A stretch of DNA of 64,000 bases, taken from the NCBI RefSeq assembly GCF_000730605.1, contig NZ_BBIS01000002.1:1-64000 (forward strand). Reading direction: 5' to 3'. The notes under the pieces were generated by a model. The model did no database searches. It saw only the letters and a list, made by a program, of their open reading frames with translations, and was not told the DNA's origin. Origin of the DNA: Pseudomonas monteilii NBRC 103158 = DSM 14164. GTDB taxonomy: Bacteria; Pseudomonadota; Gammaproteobacteria; Pseudomonadales; Pseudomonadaceae. Shown one piece after another: positions 25,267-35,769 of the stretch. The first letter of the stretch is position 1. Each line of letters starts with the position of its first letter. Made by a program: the position numbers and the translations under genes.

Positions 25267-26266
25267 ATTGCGCCGCCTGCGGGCCCTGCGCCTGGCCTGG
25301 GGCGTGGCGCTGTGCCTGGTGGTCAGCTTCGGCATCGGCCTGCCCGTGCCGATCCTGGCACCGGTGTTCGCCGTGCTGTTGCTGGCCATGCGTAGCCAGC
25401 CATTGCCGTTGCGCGCGGCACCCGCCTTGGCGGTACTGGTGCTGCTCGCGTGTGGCAGCGGGTTATTGCTGATTCCACTGTTGCGTCACGCCCCGGTCAG
25501 CGGAGTGTTGCTGGTGGGCGTGGGCGTTTTTCTCACGTTGCGCTATGCCTTGATGGGCGGCAACGGCCTGCTGGCCAACTTGCTGATAGTCGGCCTGACC
25601 ATGATTGCTGCTGCGGGTACCAGCGACTTCACCTTGGCCCTCTCGGTGGTCGAAGCGCTGGCCAAAGGCATGTTGCTTGCGGTGCTGGGCACGGCCTTGG
25701 CCCATGTGCTGTTTCCCGAACCTGCCAATGCGCCGGCACAGCCGGTTCCGCCGCTGCTGGGGCGCGGGCATGTCAGCTGGGTAGCGTTGCGCGCCACGTT
25801 GATTGTGATGCCGGCCTTCCTGCTGGCGCTGATTGCCCCGGACCAGTACATGCCGCTGATCATGAAGGCAGTGAGTGTGGGGCAACAGGCCGGCGAAACC
25901 CGCGCGCGGCACGCCAGCCGTGAGCTGGTTGGCTCAACGTTGCTCGCCGGGTTGCTGGCGATACTGATGTGGGGCGCGTTGAGCCTGTTCGTGCACCTGT
26001 GGATGTTTTTTTTGTGGGTGCTGCTGTTCGCGCTCTGGCAGGCGCGGCGGCTGTATCAGGTGGTGCAGAACCGGCAGAGCCCGGCGTACTGGGTGAGCTG
26101 CCTGACGACCCTGTTGATCCTGCTGGGGCAGTCGGTGCAGGACAGTGCTGGCGGGCAGGATGTGTACAAGGCGTTTGCGGTGCGCATGGCACTGTTTCTG
26201 GCGGTGTCGGTGTATGCCAGTGCCATGCTGATCTGGATTGATCGGCGCCGGGTTCGGGCTGCCTAG
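25256..26266 (+). CDS. DUF2955 inner-membrane protein of the efflux operon
   Basis: A 336-residue protein with about ten hydrophobic segments in two groups, consistent with the DUF2955/FUSC-like family usually found with EmrA-type adaptors. The N terminus (RALRLAWGVALCLVVSFGIG) and ALSVVEALAKGMLLAVLGTALAH are visible. It is probably the inner-membrane component of the pump, comparable to aromatic-acid exporters such as AaeB, but the substrate is unknown. Its stop overlaps the convergent SulP gene by 4 bases. Confidence 0.82.
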   Translation: MPIELRRLRALRLAWGVALCLVVSFGIGLPVPILAPVFAVLLLAMRSQPLPLRAAPALAVLVLLACGSGLLLIPLLRHAPVSGVLLVGVGVFLTLRYALMGGNGLLANLLIVGLTMIAAAGTSDFTLALSVVEALAKGMLLAVLGTALAHVLFPEPANAPAQPVPPLLGRGHVSWVALRATLIVMPAFLLALIAPDQYMPLIMKAVSVGQQAGETRARHASRELVGSTLLAGLLAILMWGALSLFVHLWMFFLWVLLFALWQARRLYQVVQNRQSPAYWVSCLTTLLILLGQSVQDSAGGQDVYKAFAVRMALFLAVSVYASAMLIWIDRRRVRAA

Positions 26267-27975
26267 GGTTGCCAGTCAACTCCGCTCTCATCCAGATAGG
26301 CATCCACCGCCGCGCCCACCGTTGGATGAAAGGCATTCTCCCCCATATGGTGGAACAACCCGAACCGCCGCATCTTGTCCTTCACCGGGTCCTTCATCTC
26401 GGCAAACTGCAACTCCACCCCCCGTGCTTCCAGCGCCCGGTCCAGCTCGGCCAGCATGTCGGCCGAAGTGATGTCGATACTGGTCACTGGCTCCGCCGCG
26501 ATGATCAACCGCTGCACCGGTGTAGGCGACGCGTCCACTGCCGCCATCACTGTGCTCTGGAACTGCTCGGCGTTGGCGAAGAACAGCGGCGCGTCCCAGC
26601 GCAGCAGCACCAACCCTGGAATGCGTCGGGCCTGTGGATAACGCTGCACATCATGGTAGCCCCGCGTACCATCCACCCGGCCCAGTACCGCATGGTGCGG
26701 CCGCCAACCGTCCCACAGAAACTCTATCACTGCGATGGCCACGGCGATGCAGATACCTGGAATAGCGCCAAATACGGCTACGCCGACAAAGCAGGTGAAC
26801 GACAGCCAGAACTCCCACTGCTGCATGTGGAATATACGTTTGAGGTCGGTGAACTCGAACAGGCCCAGTGCGGCAGCAATCACCACGGCGGCCAAGGCAC
26901 TGTTGGGCAGGTGCTGCATCAGATTGGGCGCCACCAGCAGCAACAGGGTTACCGCCAGCGCGCCGATAATACCGGTGAGTTGGGTTTGCGAGCCTGCCGC
27001 TTCGGCCACTGGCGTGCGCGATGAACTGCTGCTGATCGGAATACCCTGGAACAGCCCCGAAGCCAGGTTGGCTATACCCAGGCCGAACATTTCCTGGTTC
27101 GGGTTGATCGGCATTTTCAGGCGGGCGGCATAGGAGCGCGACAGCACACTGGTGTCGGTGAACGACACCAGCGCTACCGCGATGCCACCGAGCAGCACCT
27201 CCACCAGGTCGATGTCGCTGACCCAGGGGAAGACAAAACCGGGCAGCCCTTGGGGCAACTCGCCGAGCACCTTCACGCCTTGCTGGTCGAGCCCCAGCAG
27301 GCTCACCGCCAGCGTGGCCAGCACCACGGCAATGAGGATGCCCGGTACCCGCTTGAGGGGCTTGAGCAAAAGGATCAGCACCAGGCTGCCACCACCGACC
27401 ATGAAGCTTGGCCAATGCCCTTGGCCGGCAAGCAAGGCCTGAATCAGGTTCCAGATATCTCGTAGCGGTCCTTGGCTGTCCACCGAGAGGCCGAACAGCT
27501 TGGGCAGTTGGCTGATCAACACCGTGAGGGCGATACCGTTCATGTACCCATAGCGGATCGGCTTGGACAGCAACTCGGTGATGAAGCCCAGGCGCAGCAG
27601 CCCGGCAATCACACAGAACGCCCCGGCGACCAGCGCCATCATGCTGGCGATGGCGATTGCCCGCTGCGGGTCACTGGCGGCGTACTGCACCACCACCGCC
27701 AGGATCGGCGCGGCCAGTGCCGAGTCCGGGCCCAGCACGAGGATGCGGCTGGGGCCGAACAGGGCATAGGCCAGCAAGGGGATGATGGTGGCATACAGGC
27801 CATAGATGCCGGGGACGCCGGACGCTTCAGCGTAGGCAATGCCCACGGGTACCAGCATGGTGGTGAGCACCAGGCCGGCGCCGATGTCCTTGGCCAGCCA
27901 GGCTGGCTTGTAGTGGAGCAGGGTGACCAGGCCGGGTAACCAGCGTTGCCAGTCGAAGCGAGTGGGTTCGGGCAT
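26263..27975 (-). CDS. SulP-family anion transporter with STAS domain
   Basis: A 570-residue transporter. The membrane part carries the SulP signature near the N terminus (VLTTMLVPVGIAYAEASGVPGIYGLYATII) and IPISSSSSRTPVAEAAGSQTQ in the middle. The C-terminal STAS domain runs from about residue 440 (RIPGLVLLRWDAPLFFANAEQF, TSIDITSADMLAELDRALEA). Members carry sulfate, bicarbonate or other anions; which one is not predictable. It starts with ATG without a clear Shine-Dalgarno. Confidence 0.9.
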   Translation of the reverse strand: MPEPTRFDWQRWLPGLVTLLHYKPAWLAKDIGAGLVLTTMLVPVGIAYAEASGVPGIYGLYATIIPLLAYALFGPSRILVLGPDSALAAPILAVVVQYAASDPQRAIAIASMMALVAGAFCVIAGLLRLGFITELLSKPIRYGYMNGIALTVLISQLPKLFGLSVDSQGPLRDIWNLIQALLAGQGHWPSFMVGGGSLVLILLLKPLKRVPGILIAVVLATLAVSLLGLDQQGVKVLGELPQGLPGFVFPWVSDIDLVEVLLGGIAVALVSFTDTSVLSRSYAARLKMPINPNQEMFGLGIANLASGLFQGIPISSSSSRTPVAEAAGSQTQLTGIIGALAVTLLLLVAPNLMQHLPNSALAAVVIAAALGLFEFTDLKRIFHMQQWEFWLSFTCFVGVAVFGAIPGICIAVAIAVIEFLWDGWRPHHAVLGRVDGTRGYHDVQRYPQARRIPGLVLLRWDAPLFFANAEQFQSTVMAAVDASPTPVQRLIIAAEPVTSIDITSADMLAELDRALEARGVELQFAEMKDPVKDKMRRFGLFHHMGENAFHPTVGAAVDAYLDESGVDWQP

Positions 27976-28028
27976 GGTGCGGGCTCTGGGGGAGGAGGGG
28001 ACTCAATCACAGCTTAGATGTTGGGATG

Positions 28029-28049
28029 GGGGGCTGCGCAGCAGCCCCT
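28029..28049. terminator. Stem-loop between OsmC-type and SulP genes
   Basis: GGGGCTGC-GCA-GCAGCCCC in the short gap downstream of the minus-strand osmC-type gene. It is the third copy of this stem in the window. On the minus strand it is not followed by a T tract. Confidence 0.55.
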
Positions 28050-28064
28050 TCAATCTCAATCCAT

Positions 28065-28535
28065 CTATACAGTCGTCACCACTGCTGCGCATTCAACCGG
28101 GAAGTTCACCGAGTTGGCAATAAAACACTCATGGTGCGCATCCTCATGCAAACGCAAGGCAATCTCCCGGTCCGAGTTCGCACTGATGGTCACTTGCGGG
28201 CGCAGTAGCACTTGAGTGAAGCGACCCTTCCTCTGTGTATCGCCCTCCACCATGCGCCCCAGTGGTTTGTCGACGTACTCCAGCACATTTACACCATTCA
28301 CCGCACACAGGTGCAGGTACCAGAGCTTGTGGCAGGCCGACAGCGATGCTACCAGCATGTCTTCCGGGTTCCAGCGTTGTGGGTCACCGCGAAAGGCGGG
28401 GTCTGCCGATCCGGCCAAGGCAGCCTTGCCGGGGGCCTCAACGTTGAAGTCGCGTGCATAGGCGGTATAGCTGGACGTACCGTCACCCTTGTTGCCGGTC
28501 CAGGTCACTTGCACTTCGTACTGGTGTTCTTTCAT
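28065..28535 (-). CDS. OsmC/Ohr-family peroxide-detoxifying protein
   Basis: A 156-residue OsmC-fold protein. The two redox cysteines are visible in VASLSACHKLWYLHLC and HHECFIANSVNFPVEC. The N-terminal strand HQYEVQVTWTGNKGDGTSSY fits the YhfA/OsmC branch. The family reduces organic hydroperoxides using a Cys thiolate. I chose the ATG at 28535 because a perfect AGGAGG lies 4 bases upstream; a longer frame to 28571 has no such site. Confidence 0.9.
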   Translation of the reverse strand: MKEHQYEVQVTWTGNKGDGTSSYTAYARDFNVEAPGKAALAGSADPAFRGDPQRWNPEDMLVASLSACHKLWYLHLCAVNGVNVLEYVDKPLGRMVEGDTQRKGRFTQVLLRPQVTISANSDREIALRLHEDAHHECFIANSVNFPVECAAVVTTV

Positions 28536-28680
28536 CTGTCCTCCTTGAACCCATGAGCCCATCGCGGGCAACGCCGACTATAGCGCTTCCTGTACTGTCG
28601 ATGGCGGGCAGGGCCTCCAGCACCTCAATGCCCGCCTGCACATGACCGAGGGCCTGAGCCTGGTGCTGGGGGCCGGGCAA

Positions 28681-28715
28681 AACAAAACCCCTTGAAGCGT
28701 AAGCCTCAAGGGGTT
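28681..28715 (-). terminator. Terminator of the pth-ychF unit
   Basis: AAACCCCTTGA and TCAAGGGGTTTT form a strong stem just past the ychF stop codon. On the minus strand it is followed by GTTTTG. Confidence 0.8.
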
Positions 28716-28737
28716 TGTGGTTACAGCAGGCTACCGC

Positions 28738-29838
28738 TTAGACGTTGAAGCGGAAGTGCATCACGTCGCCGTCTTTGACGATGTAATCCTTGCCTTCCAA
28801 ACGCCATTTACCGGCTTCCTTGGCACCGCTCTCACCCTTGAACTGGATGAAGTCGTCATAGGCCACCACTTCAGCGCGGATGAAGCCTTTTTCGAAGTCG
28901 GTGTGGATCACGCCAGCGGCTTGTGGTGCGGTGGCACCTACGCGTACGGTCCAGGCACGTACTTCCTGCACGCCGGCAGTGAAGTAGGTTTGCAGGTTCA
29001 GCAGCTCGTAACCGGCGCGGATCACACGGTTCAGGCCAGGCTCTTCCAGGCCCAGGGCCTCGAGGAACATGTCCTTCTCTTCACCGTCGTCCAGCTCGGC
29101 GATTTCCGCTTCGATCTTGTTGCACACCGGCACCACCACCGCGCCTTCTTCCTCGGCAATGGCCTTGACCACGTCCAGGTGCGGGTTGTTGTCGAAACCG
29201 TCTTCCGCCACGTTGGCGATGTACATCACCGGCTTGCTGGTCAACAGGTGGAAGCCGCGGATGACCGCCTTGTCTTCGGCGCTCATGTTCTTCATCAGGC
29301 TGCGCGCTGGCTTGCCTTCGGTGAAGTGCGGGATCAGTTGCTCCAGGATAGCCTTCTGCGCCAGGGCTTCCTTGTCGCCGCCCTTGGCGTTGCGGGCAAC
29401 CTTCTGCAGTTGCTTCTCGCAGCTGTCGAGGTCGGCGAAGATCAGTTCGAGGTCGATGATCTCGATGTCACGCTTGGGGTCGACGCTGTTGGAAACGTGG
29501 ATCACGTTTTCGTCTTCGAAGCAGCGCACCACGTGGGCAATGGCGTCGGTCTCGCGGATGTTGGCGAGGAACTTGTTGCCCAGGCCTTCGCCTTTCGACG
29601 CACCCGCCACCAGGCCGGCGATGTCGACGAATTCCATGGTGGTGGGCAGGATGCGGTTTGGCTTGACGATTTCAGCCAGCGCATTCAGGCGCGCATCGGG
29701 CATCGGCACGATGCCGCTGTTTGGCTCGATGGTGCAGAAAGGGAAGTTCTCCGCCGCGATGCCAGACTTGGTCAGGGCGTTGAACAGGGTGGACTTGCCG
29801 ACGTTGGGCAGGCCGACGATGCCGCAATTGAAACCCAT
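28738..29838 (-). CDS. ychF: Ribosome-binding ATPase YchF
   Basis: A 366-residue OBG-family P-loop protein. G1 is [17 protein letters not shown] (about 7-23), the switch II region [21 protein letters not shown] (about 67-87), and the base-recognition motif is NVAE rather than NKxD, which explains ATP preference. The C-terminal TGS domain ends with [13 protein letters not shown]. YchF binds ribosomes and is linked to redox stress and translation fidelity. GAGGGGA precedes the ATG. pth lies 24 bases upstream. Confidence 0.97.
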   Translation of the reverse strand: MGFNCGIVGLPNVGKSTLFNALTKSGIAAENFPFCTIEPNSGIVPMPDARLNALAEIVKPNRILPTTMEFVDIAGLVAGASKGEGLGNKFLANIRETDAIAHVVRCFEDENVIHVSNSVDPKRDIEIIDLELIFADLDSCEKQLQKVARNAKGGDKEALAQKAILEQLIPHFTEGKPARSLMKNMSAEDKAVIRGFHLLTSKPVMYIANVAEDGFDNNPHLDVVKAIAEEEGAVVVPVCNKIEAEIAELDDGEEKDMFLEALGLEEPGLNRVIRAGYELLNLQTYFTAGVQEVRAWTVRVGATAPQAAGVIHTDFEKGFIRAEVVAYDDFIQFKGESGAKEAGKWRLEGKDYIVKDGDVMHFRFNV

Positions 29839-29862
29839 GGGTATTCCCCTCTCTAAAGGAAA

Positions 29863-30447
29863 TCAGGCCTTCTGGCTGTGCAGCTCGCGCATCGCCTTGG
29901 CGAAGTCGCCGGCAAGCACGTCCGGCAGCACGCCGAGGGCAAAATCGATGCTGGCGTCGAGCTTCTCCTGCTCGGCGCGTGGCGCGCGGCCCAGGACGAA
30001 GTTGGAGACCAGTTTGGCGTCGCCCGGGTGGCCGATGCCAAGCCGCAGGCGGTGGAAGTCGTTCTGGTTGCCGAGCTGCGCGATGATGTCGCGCAGGCCG
30101 TTATGCCCACCATGGCCGCCGCCGCGCTTGAGCTTGGCAACGCCCGGAGGCAGGTCGAGTTCGTCGTGCGCCACCAGGATCGCTTCCGGCTTGATGCGGA
30201 AGAAATTGGCCAAGGCCGCCACGGACTGGCCGCTACGGTTCATGTAGGTGGTGGGGATCAACAAACGAACGTCGTTGCCCTGATGGCTGAACTTAGCCGT
30301 CAGGCCGAAATATTTCTTGTCAGCGGTCAGCGAAACACGCTGTGCGCTGGCAATGCGTTCAACGAAAAGAGCCCCTGCGTTATGCCGGGTCTGTTCGTAT
30401 TCGGGGCCGGGGTTACCCAGGCCGACGATCAACTGGATGGCGGTCAC
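29863..30447 (-). CDS. pth: Peptidyl-tRNA hydrolase
   Basis: A 194-residue enzyme that cleaves peptidyl-tRNA released from stalled ribosomes. The N-terminal motif is [20 protein letters not shown] with the catalytic His in TRHNAG (about residue 21). Further conserved blocks are [37 protein letters not shown] and [13 protein letters not shown]. The start codon is a GTG at 30447. It is in the usual rplY-pth-ychF order. Confidence 0.97.
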   Translation of the reverse strand: MTAIQLIVGLGNPGPEYEQTRHNAGALFVERIASAQRVSLTADKKYFGLTAKFSHQGNDVRLLIPTTYMNRSGQSVAALANFFRIKPEAILVAHDELDLPPGVAKLKRGGGHGGHNGLRDIIAQLGNQNDFHRLRLGIGHPGDAKLVSNFVLGRAPRAEQEKLDASIDFALGVLPDVLAGDFAKAMRELHSQKA

Positions 30448-30526
30448 GTCAGGGGCTCTTCCTTGGAGTTGGTGGGTTACAGGGCGCGCGGCACTGTAAC
30501 CCGATCAACGCCGGCGTGCGAGTAGA

Positions 30527-31120
30527 TTACTCGGCAGCGCCTTCTGCTTCTGGAGCAACGCGTGGAGCGTGAACGTTGGCAACAGCTTTGTCATCACCGT
30601 GGGCCAGAGCAACGAACTCTACGCCTTTCGGAGCTTTCAGGTCCGACAGGTGGATGATGGTGCCGACTTCGGCGTTGGCCAGGTCAACTTCGATGAACTC
30701 AGGCAGGTCTTTGGCTTCGCAGGAAACTTCGATCTCGGAAACAACGTGGGAGATCTCGCCGCCTTTCTTGACCGGTGCTTCTTCGTTGATGAAGTGCACT
30801 GGAACAACAGCGGTCAGTTTCTGGCCAGCAACAACGCGAACGAAGTCGGCGTGCATGATGAACTGCTTGGCTGGGTGGCGCTGCATGGCCTTGATGATGA
30901 CGTTTTGCTTAACGCCGTCAACGTTCAGCTCGATAACGTGGCTGAAGGCAGCTTCGTTTTCGAACAGCTTGGTGATTTCCTTGGCCAGGATGGTCAGGGA
31001 TTGAGCTTCTTTATCGCCACCGTAGACAACGGCTGGGATGCTCAGCGAGTGACGCAGGCGGCGGCTCGCACCTTTCCCCAGGTCAGTACGCGCTTGGGCG
31101 TTCAGGATGAAATCAGTCAT
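30527..31120 (-). CDS. rplY: 50S ribosomal protein bL25 (long, CTC form)
   Basis: A 197-residue L25/Ctc protein that binds 5S rRNA. The first 95 residues are the L25 domain ([20 protein letters not shown]) and the rest is the CTC extension ([19 protein letters not shown]), ending in an acidic Ala-rich tail. The start at 31120 gives [10 protein letters not shown]. The prs gene is upstream, separated by a strong terminator. Confidence 0.96.
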   Translation of the reverse strand: MTDFILNAQARTDLGKGASRRLRHSLSIPAVVYGGDKEAQSLTILAKEITKLFENEAAFSHVIELNVDGVKQNVIIKAMQRHPAKQFIMHADFVRVVAGQKLTAVVPVHFINEEAPVKKGGEISHVVSEIEVSCEAKDLPEFIEVDLANAEVGTIIHLSDLKAPKGVEFVALAHGDDKAVANVHAPRVAPEAEGAAE

Positions 31121-31177
31121 TTTGCTTCTCCAAAATAGCCCCCCGAGGGCGTTTGCGACCAGCGCCAACGGGGATGG

Positions 31178-31214
31178 CAAAAAAGCCCCGCCCCAACACA
31201 TGTTGGGGCGGGGC
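31178..31214 (-). terminator. Terminator after prs
   Basis: A 14-bp GC-rich stem (GCCCCGCCCCAACA with its complement) is followed on the minus strand by TTTTTT. It lies between the prs stop and the rplY start, so rplY probably needs its own promoter or partial readthrough. Confidence 0.9.
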
Positions 31215-31238
31215 GCTTCACATCAACACGTGTTCCGC

Positions 31239-32180
31239 TTAGCGGAACATCGCGCTGATCGATTCTTCGTTGCTGATGCGGCGTACCGCTTCAGCGACAA
31301 CCGGTGCGATATCCAGCTGGCGGATACGGTCACAGGCTTGAGCAGCGGCGGACAGCGGAACGGTGTTGGTCACCACCAGCTCGTCCAGTACCGACTTCTC
31401 GATGTTCTCGATCGCGCGGCCCGACAGGACAGGGTGCGTGCAGTAGGCGTAAACCTTGGCAGCGCCGTGTTCTTTCAGGGCTTTGGCCGCGTGGCACAGG
31501 GTGCCGGCGGTGTCGACCATGTCGTCTACCAGGATGCAGGTGCGCCCTTCGACGTCGCCGATGATGTGCATAACCTCGGAGTGGTTAGCCTTTTCGCGGC
31601 GTTTGTCGATGATACCCAGGTCGACACCCAGGGACTTGGCGACTGCACGTGCACGCACGACACCACCGATGTCCGGGGAGACAATCATCAGGTTCTCGAA
31701 ACGCTGGTCTTCGATGTCGTCAACCAGTACGGGCGAGCCGTAGATGTTGTCGACCGGGATATCGAAGAAGCCTTGGATCTGGTCAGCGTGCAGGTCGACG
31801 GTGAGAACACGGTCGATACCCACGACAGTGAGCATGTCAGCGACGACTTTGGCGCTGATGGCTACACGTGCCGAACGCGGACGGCGGTCCTGGCGGGCAT
31901 ATCCGAAGTAAGGAATCACGGCGGTGATTCGGGATGCTGAGGAGCGGCGGAAGGCGTCGGCCATCACTACCAGTTCCATCAGGTTATCGTTGGTCGGGGC
32001 ACAGGTCGGCTGAATAATGAAAACGTCTTTACCGCGAACATTTTCATTGATCTCAGTGCTGATCTCACCGTCGGAGAATTTACCGACAGAGACGTCACCG
32101 AGAGGGATATGCAGCTGACGTACGACACGCCGAGCCAGATCGGGGTTAGCGTTCCCCGTAAAGACCATCATCTTGGACAC
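31239..32180 (-). CDS. prs: Ribose-phosphate pyrophosphokinase
   Basis: A 313-residue PRPP synthase that makes 5-phosphoribosyl 1-diphosphate for nucleotide, His and Trp synthesis. Motifs include the flexible loop [15 protein letters not shown], the divalent-metal/ATP segment [20 protein letters not shown], and the PRPP loop [19 protein letters not shown] chose the GTG at 32180 ([14 protein letters not shown]), which gives the standard family length; the frame stays open upstream to an ATG at 32255 that would run into the tRNA gene. Its product feeds upp and hpt at 50-52 kb. Confidence 0.95.
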   Translation of the reverse strand: MSKMMVFTGNANPDLARRVVRQLHIPLGDVSVGKFSDGEISTEINENVRGKDVFIIQPTCAPTNDNLMELVVMADAFRRSSASRITAVIPYFGYARQDRRPRSARVAISAKVVADMLTVVGIDRVLTVDLHADQIQGFFDIPVDNIYGSPVLVDDIEDQRFENLMIVSPDIGGVVRARAVAKSLGVDLGIIDKRREKANHSEVMHIIGDVEGRTCILVDDMVDTAGTLCHAAKALKEHGAAKVYAYCTHPVLSGRAIENIEKSVLDELVVTNTVPLSAAAQACDRIRQLDIAPVVAEAVRRISNEESISAMFR

Positions 32181-32228
32181 GCGCAGTACCTGAAGGCTGA
32201 GGGTATACCTGGATGAGTATAAGGAAAA

Positions 32229-32303
32229 TGGCAGGGGCGGCTGGATTCGAACCAACGCATGGCAGGATCAAAACCTGCTGCCTTACCGCTTGGCGACGCC
32301 CCT
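32229..32303 (-). tRNA. tRNA-Gln (TTG)
   Basis: A 75-nt tRNA on the minus strand with CCA encoded. The acceptor AGGGGCG pairs with CGCCCCT. The D arm is TCGCCAAGCGGTAAGGC, the anticodon loop TTTTGAT carries TTG, and the T arm has GGTTCGAATCC. It lies between ispE and prs, a conserved position in Pseudomonas. Confidence 0.95.
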
Positions 32304-32323
32304 GTATCTGTTGCTGCGAACGC

Positions 32324-33184
32324 TTATGCGCTCGGCTTCTTGACCAGACTTTGCAGCTTGCGATGCAACATCGAAACATTGCTTCCTTTCGCCACAAACC
32401 CTGTTTGGGTCGCTGAAAGAAGGGCCAGAACTTTATCAGCTTCGGCTTTGCTTGGGAAGGCCCCAAACACACAACTTCCAGTGCCGGTTAGTCGAGCCTC
32501 AGTGAATTTTCCCAGTGAATTCAATGCATTGCGAACTTCTGGGTAATTCTGCTCTACCACCGGTTGGCAGTCATTTCGACTGTTTCCCTTGGGAACGGGG
32601 CGCATCTTAAGGGGGAGTGAATCACGTGTCAACTGTGGATGTGAAAAAATTTCTACTGTGCTGACAGACACTTGCGGCACCAGCACGACATACCAGGGTT
32701 CTTCCGGGTCTACCGGGGTGAGTTGTTCGCCCACGCCCTGTGCGAACGCCGCATGGCCGCGCACGAATACCGGTACGTCGGCGCCCAGGCTCAGGCCCAG
32801 TGCGGCCAGTCGGTCTTCGTCCCAGTCGAGCTGCCAAAGGTGGGCCAGGGCAAGCAGGGTGGTGGCGGCATCCGAGCTGCCACCACCGATGCCGCCACCC
32901 ATGGGCAGCACTTTGGTCAGCCAGATGTCGGCGCCGAGCGGGGTGCTGGATTGCTCCTGCAACTTGCGGGCGGCGCGCACGATCAGGTTGCTGTCGTGCG
33001 GTACAGCTTCAATCTCGGTGTGCAGGCGGATCACGCCATCGTCACGCAGGGCGAAACTCAGTTCGTCGCCATGGTCGAGAAACTGGAACACAGTTTCCAG
33101 TTCGTGGTACCCATCTGGGCGGCGGCCGATGATGTGCAGCCACAGGTTGAGCTTGGCCGGGGCGGGCAGGGTGAGCGTTTGCAT
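32324..33184 (-). CDS. ispE: 4-diphosphocytidyl-2-C-methyl-D-erythritol kinase
   Basis: A 286-residue GHMP kinase of the MEP isoprenoid pathway that phosphorylates CDP-methylerythritol. The N-terminal [20 protein letters not shown] has the catalytic-site Lys, the ATP-binding glycine loop is [18 protein letters not shown] at about 91-108, and the C-terminal [12 protein letters not shown] closes the substrate site. lolB lies 4 bases upstream, so the two are co-transcribed. Confidence 0.97.
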   Translation of the reverse strand: MQTLTLPAPAKLNLWLHIIGRRPDGYHELETVFQFLDHGDELSFALRDDGVIRLHTEIEAVPHDSNLIVRAARKLQEQSSTPLGADIWLTKVLPMGGGIGGGSSDAATTLLALAHLWQLDWDEDRLAALGLSLGADVPVFVRGHAAFAQGVGEQLTPVDPEEPWYVVLVPQVSVSTVEIFSHPQLTRDSLPLKMRPVPKGNSRNDCQPVVEQNYPEVRNALNSLGKFTEARLTGTGSCVFGAFPSKAEADKVLALLSATQTGFVAKGSNVSMLHRKLQSLVKKPSA

Positions 33185-33188
33185 GTGA

Positions 33189-33806
33189 TCAGTGCCCCAG
33201 CTGGCGTGGCTGCCAGTCCTTGACCACCAGGGTCACGTCCAGGTCCTTGCCGTGCAGTTTCAGGCGCTCGGGCAGCCAGTAGCCGTTCTGCTCGGTGTAG
33301 CTCAGGTACTGCACCTGCCAGCCGTCCTGGTCGAGGCTGGCCAGACGGCTGTCACCGTCCAGGGTCAGCTTGCTCTTGCTGTCGGGGGCGGGCAGGCCGC
33401 GTACCCACCAGACCAGGTGGGACACCGGCAGTTGCCAGCCAAGCTGCTCTTCCAGCAAAGCTTCGGGGCTCGTGGCCTCGTAACGGCCCTGGTTGGCTAC
33501 TTCCAGTACCACGCCACCCGGCCGGCCGGTCAGGCGTGCGGCACCACGGCCCAGCGGGCCGGCAAGGCGGATGTCGTAGTAGTCCTGGCGCTGCAGCCAG
33601 AACAGCGTGCCGCTGCCGGAGTCGCGCGGTGCGCGGATGCCGACCTTGCCGTTGATCTGCCAGCCATCGAGGCTGCTCAGTTGTTCTTTATGGGCGCGCC
33701 ACTGTTGTGGGTTGCCGTGGCCCTGCAGGGCCTCGCGGCTACCGAAACCGGCACAACCGGCCAGCAGGGCGATCAGGGTGAAGGTGATGCAATGGCGCAG
33801 GAACAT
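33189..33806 (-). CDS. lolB: Outer-membrane lipoprotein insertion factor LolB
   Basis: A 205-residue lipoprotein that receives lipoproteins from LolA and inserts them in the outer membrane. The signal peptide ends at ALLAGC (lipidated Cys about 18). The mature part has [20 protein letters not shown] and [18 protein letters not shown], typical of LolB. It sits between a TPR lipoprotein gene and ispE with 4-base gaps on each side, so all three are probably one operon. Confidence 0.94.
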   Translation of the reverse strand: MFLRHCITFTLIALLAGCAGFGSREALQGHGNPQQWRAHKEQLSSLDGWQINGKVGIRAPRDSGSGTLFWLQRQDYYDIRLAGPLGRGAARLTGRPGGVVLEVANQGRYEATSPEALLEEQLGWQLPVSHLVWWVRGLPAPDSKSKLTLDGDSRLASLDQDGWQVQYLSYTEQNGYWLPERLKLHGKDLDVTLVVKDWQPRQLGH

Positions 33807-33810
33807 GGCG

Positions 33811-35532
33811 TTAAAGGGTCTCGGATCCGGTCAGGCGCAGGAGGGTCTTGCGCAGGATGGGGCTGTCGGCCTGGGCTTCGAAGCCTTTGGCCCACACCTG
33901 GCGGGCTTCGCGGCGCTTGCCGTTGGCCCACAGCACTTCGCCCAGATGGGCGGCCACTTCATGGTCTGGGAAGTTGGCAAAGGCCTGACGCAGGTAGGTT
34001 TCGGCCTCGTCGAGGTTGCCCAGGCGATAGTTGACCCAACCCAGGCTGTCGAGCACTGCCGGGTCGTCCGGGGTCAACTGATGGGCCTTGTCGATCAGCG
34101 CCTTGGCTTCGCTGTAGCGGGTAGTGCGGTCGGCCAGGGTGTAACCCAGGGCGTTCAGGGCCATGGCATTTTCTGGCTCGCGGGTGATGATGGCGCGCAG
34201 GTCTTTTTCCATCTGTGCCAGGTCGTCGCGTTTTTCGGCCAGCATGGCGCGGGTGTACAGCAGGTTGAGGTCGTCCGGGTACCGTTGGATGGCTTGTTGA
34301 AGCACCTGGTTGGCCTGGGCGTCCTTGTTGTTGTTGCTGTAGCTCTCCGACTCGATCAGGTACAGCTGGATGGCGAGGTCCGGCTGGGCTTCGCGGGCTT
34401 CGGCGAGCAGGCGCGAAGCGTCGGTGCCTCGGCCGTTGGCAATCAGGATATCGGCCTGGCGCAGTTGCGCGGGCAGGTAATCGGGGCCAGGGCCGACCAG
34501 CGCGTATTCGCGCAGGGCACCTGCGGGGTCGTGGCGCTCTTCCCGGATGCGGCCCAGGTTCAGGTGCGCGGCGTCGACGTTGCTGTCACGCTCAATCAGT
34601 TCCTGCAGGTAGCCTTCGGCTTCATCCCAGTCTTTGTTCTCCAGGCACACCAGCGCCAGGGAGTAACGAAGTTCGTCATCGTCAGGGTACTGCTGGACCA
34701 GGCTGAGGAACTCGCCCTTGGCATCGGCGATGCGGTCTTGCTCGACCAGGGTGCGGGCGTAGGTCAGGCGCAGGCGCTTGTCATCCGGGTTGTCGCGGAT
34801 AGCGCTGCGCAGCAGTGGCAGGGCTTCCGGGCCACGGTCCAAAGTCTGCAGCAATCGGGCGCGCAGCAGGATCGGGGCGATTTCGCCGTTCTGCGCCGGG
34901 TGCGACTCAAGCAGCTCCAGTGCCTCTTCGGCCTTGCCGTCCTGATTCAGCAGTAGCGCTTTGCCGAACACCAGCTGGCCGTTGTTCGGGTATTTCACCA
35001 GCAGGCGCTCGAAGCTTTGCAGCAGGCCATCGCGGGTGCTCTGGTCGGTTTCGGCGGCAGACAGGGCGAGGAAGTCGAAGTGGGTGTCGCCTTGGCCCTG
35101 CAGCACCTTTTCCATATAGGCCATGGCGTCGTCATAGCGGCCGGCGCGGGCCAGCTGGATGGCGGCGGCGCGTTGGGCGTCGAGGTTTTGCGGGTCGTTG
35201 CGGGCCCAGACCAGGGCGTTTTCCAGCGATGGCTCATCGGCGCCGAGGTACTCGGCGATGCGATAGGCACGTTCGGAAACCGCAGGGTCCTGGGTTTTGG
35301 CAGCCTGGTCGGTGTAGTTGGCCAGGGCGATGTCGAAGCGGTTGCGCTGGCCGGCCAGCTCTGCGACCAGCAGGCTATAGAGTGTGTCCTGCTTGAACGA
35401 GCCATACACCACGGGCTTTTGGGCCTCGCTCTTTGCGGCCTCGGCGACGGGAGGCTCGGCCTTTTGCGGGGCCAGGCTCTGGCAGCCCTGAAGCAGGGCG
35501 AAGGCAAGCAGCAATGCGTATGGTTTGTTCAT
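33811..35532 (-). CDS. TPR-repeat lipoprotein upstream of lolB
   Basis: A 573-residue protein with a lipoprotein signal ([12 protein letters not shown], Cys about 17) and then tandem tetratricopeptide repeats over most of its length, for example [19 protein letters not shown] and [20 protein letters not shown]. It is probably an outer-membrane or periplasmic scaffold. Its link to lolB is conserved in pseudomonads, which hints at a role with lipoprotein or envelope assembly, but the function is not established. Confidence 0.88.
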   Translation of the reverse strand: MNKPYALLLAFALLQGCQSLAPQKAEPPVAEAAKSEAQKPVVYGSFKQDTLYSLLVAELAGQRNRFDIALANYTDQAAKTQDPAVSERAYRIAEYLGADEPSLENALVWARNDPQNLDAQRAAAIQLARAGRYDDAMAYMEKVLQGQGDTHFDFLALSAAETDQSTRDGLLQSFERLLVKYPNNGQLVFGKALLLNQDGKAEEALELLESHPAQNGEIAPILLRARLLQTLDRGPEALPLLRSAIRDNPDDKRLRLTYARTLVEQDRIADAKGEFLSLVQQYPDDDELRYSLALVCLENKDWDEAEGYLQELIERDSNVDAAHLNLGRIREERHDPAGALREYALVGPGPDYLPAQLRQADILIANGRGTDASRLLAEAREAQPDLAIQLYLIESESYSNNNKDAQANQVLQQAIQRYPDDLNLLYTRAMLAEKRDDLAQMEKDLRAIITREPENAMALNALGYTLADRTTRYSEAKALIDKAHQLTPDDPAVLDSLGWVNYRLGNLDEAETYLRQAFANFPDHEVAAHLGEVLWANGKRREARQVWAKGFEAQADSPILRKTLLRLTGSETL

Positions 35533-35682
35533 AGAAGGCTTTAGAAGGACTCACCGGCGGTCGGAGCATGATGACACAAGCGCGGTGGCAAACCCACCTG
35601 CGAAGGTATGAAGCTGCGCTTCGCTTATGCAGACCGCGCAGCGCCTGCGTGGTTCGCCGCAGAGCCTGCCAACACGATCCAG

Positions 35683-35718
35683 TGCTCTTGCTCTTGCTCT
35701 TGCTCTTGCTCTTGCTCT
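35683..35718. repeat. Tandem hexamer array, six TGCTCT units
   Basis: Six perfect copies of TGCTCT followed by a degenerate TGCTTC. It lies about 50 bases outside the left arm of the inverted repeat pair. A Leu-rich reading frame across it is an artefact of the repeat. Confidence 0.9.
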
Positions 35719-35769
35719 TGCTTCAGCTTTTGCTTCTAAGCGCGCGATAGTTCAGGCGCTGTAGATTGC

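Noticed and set aside
28541..28680. Possible gene remnant between the OsmC-type gene and ychF
   Set aside because: Short frames on both strands show no recognisable family; the region is too short and ambiguous to call.
35568..35750. Plus-strand ORF with a run of leucines upstream of the inverted repeats
   Set aside because: The Leu run is a direct reading of the TGCTCT hexamer array; there is no ribosome binding site or family similarity.
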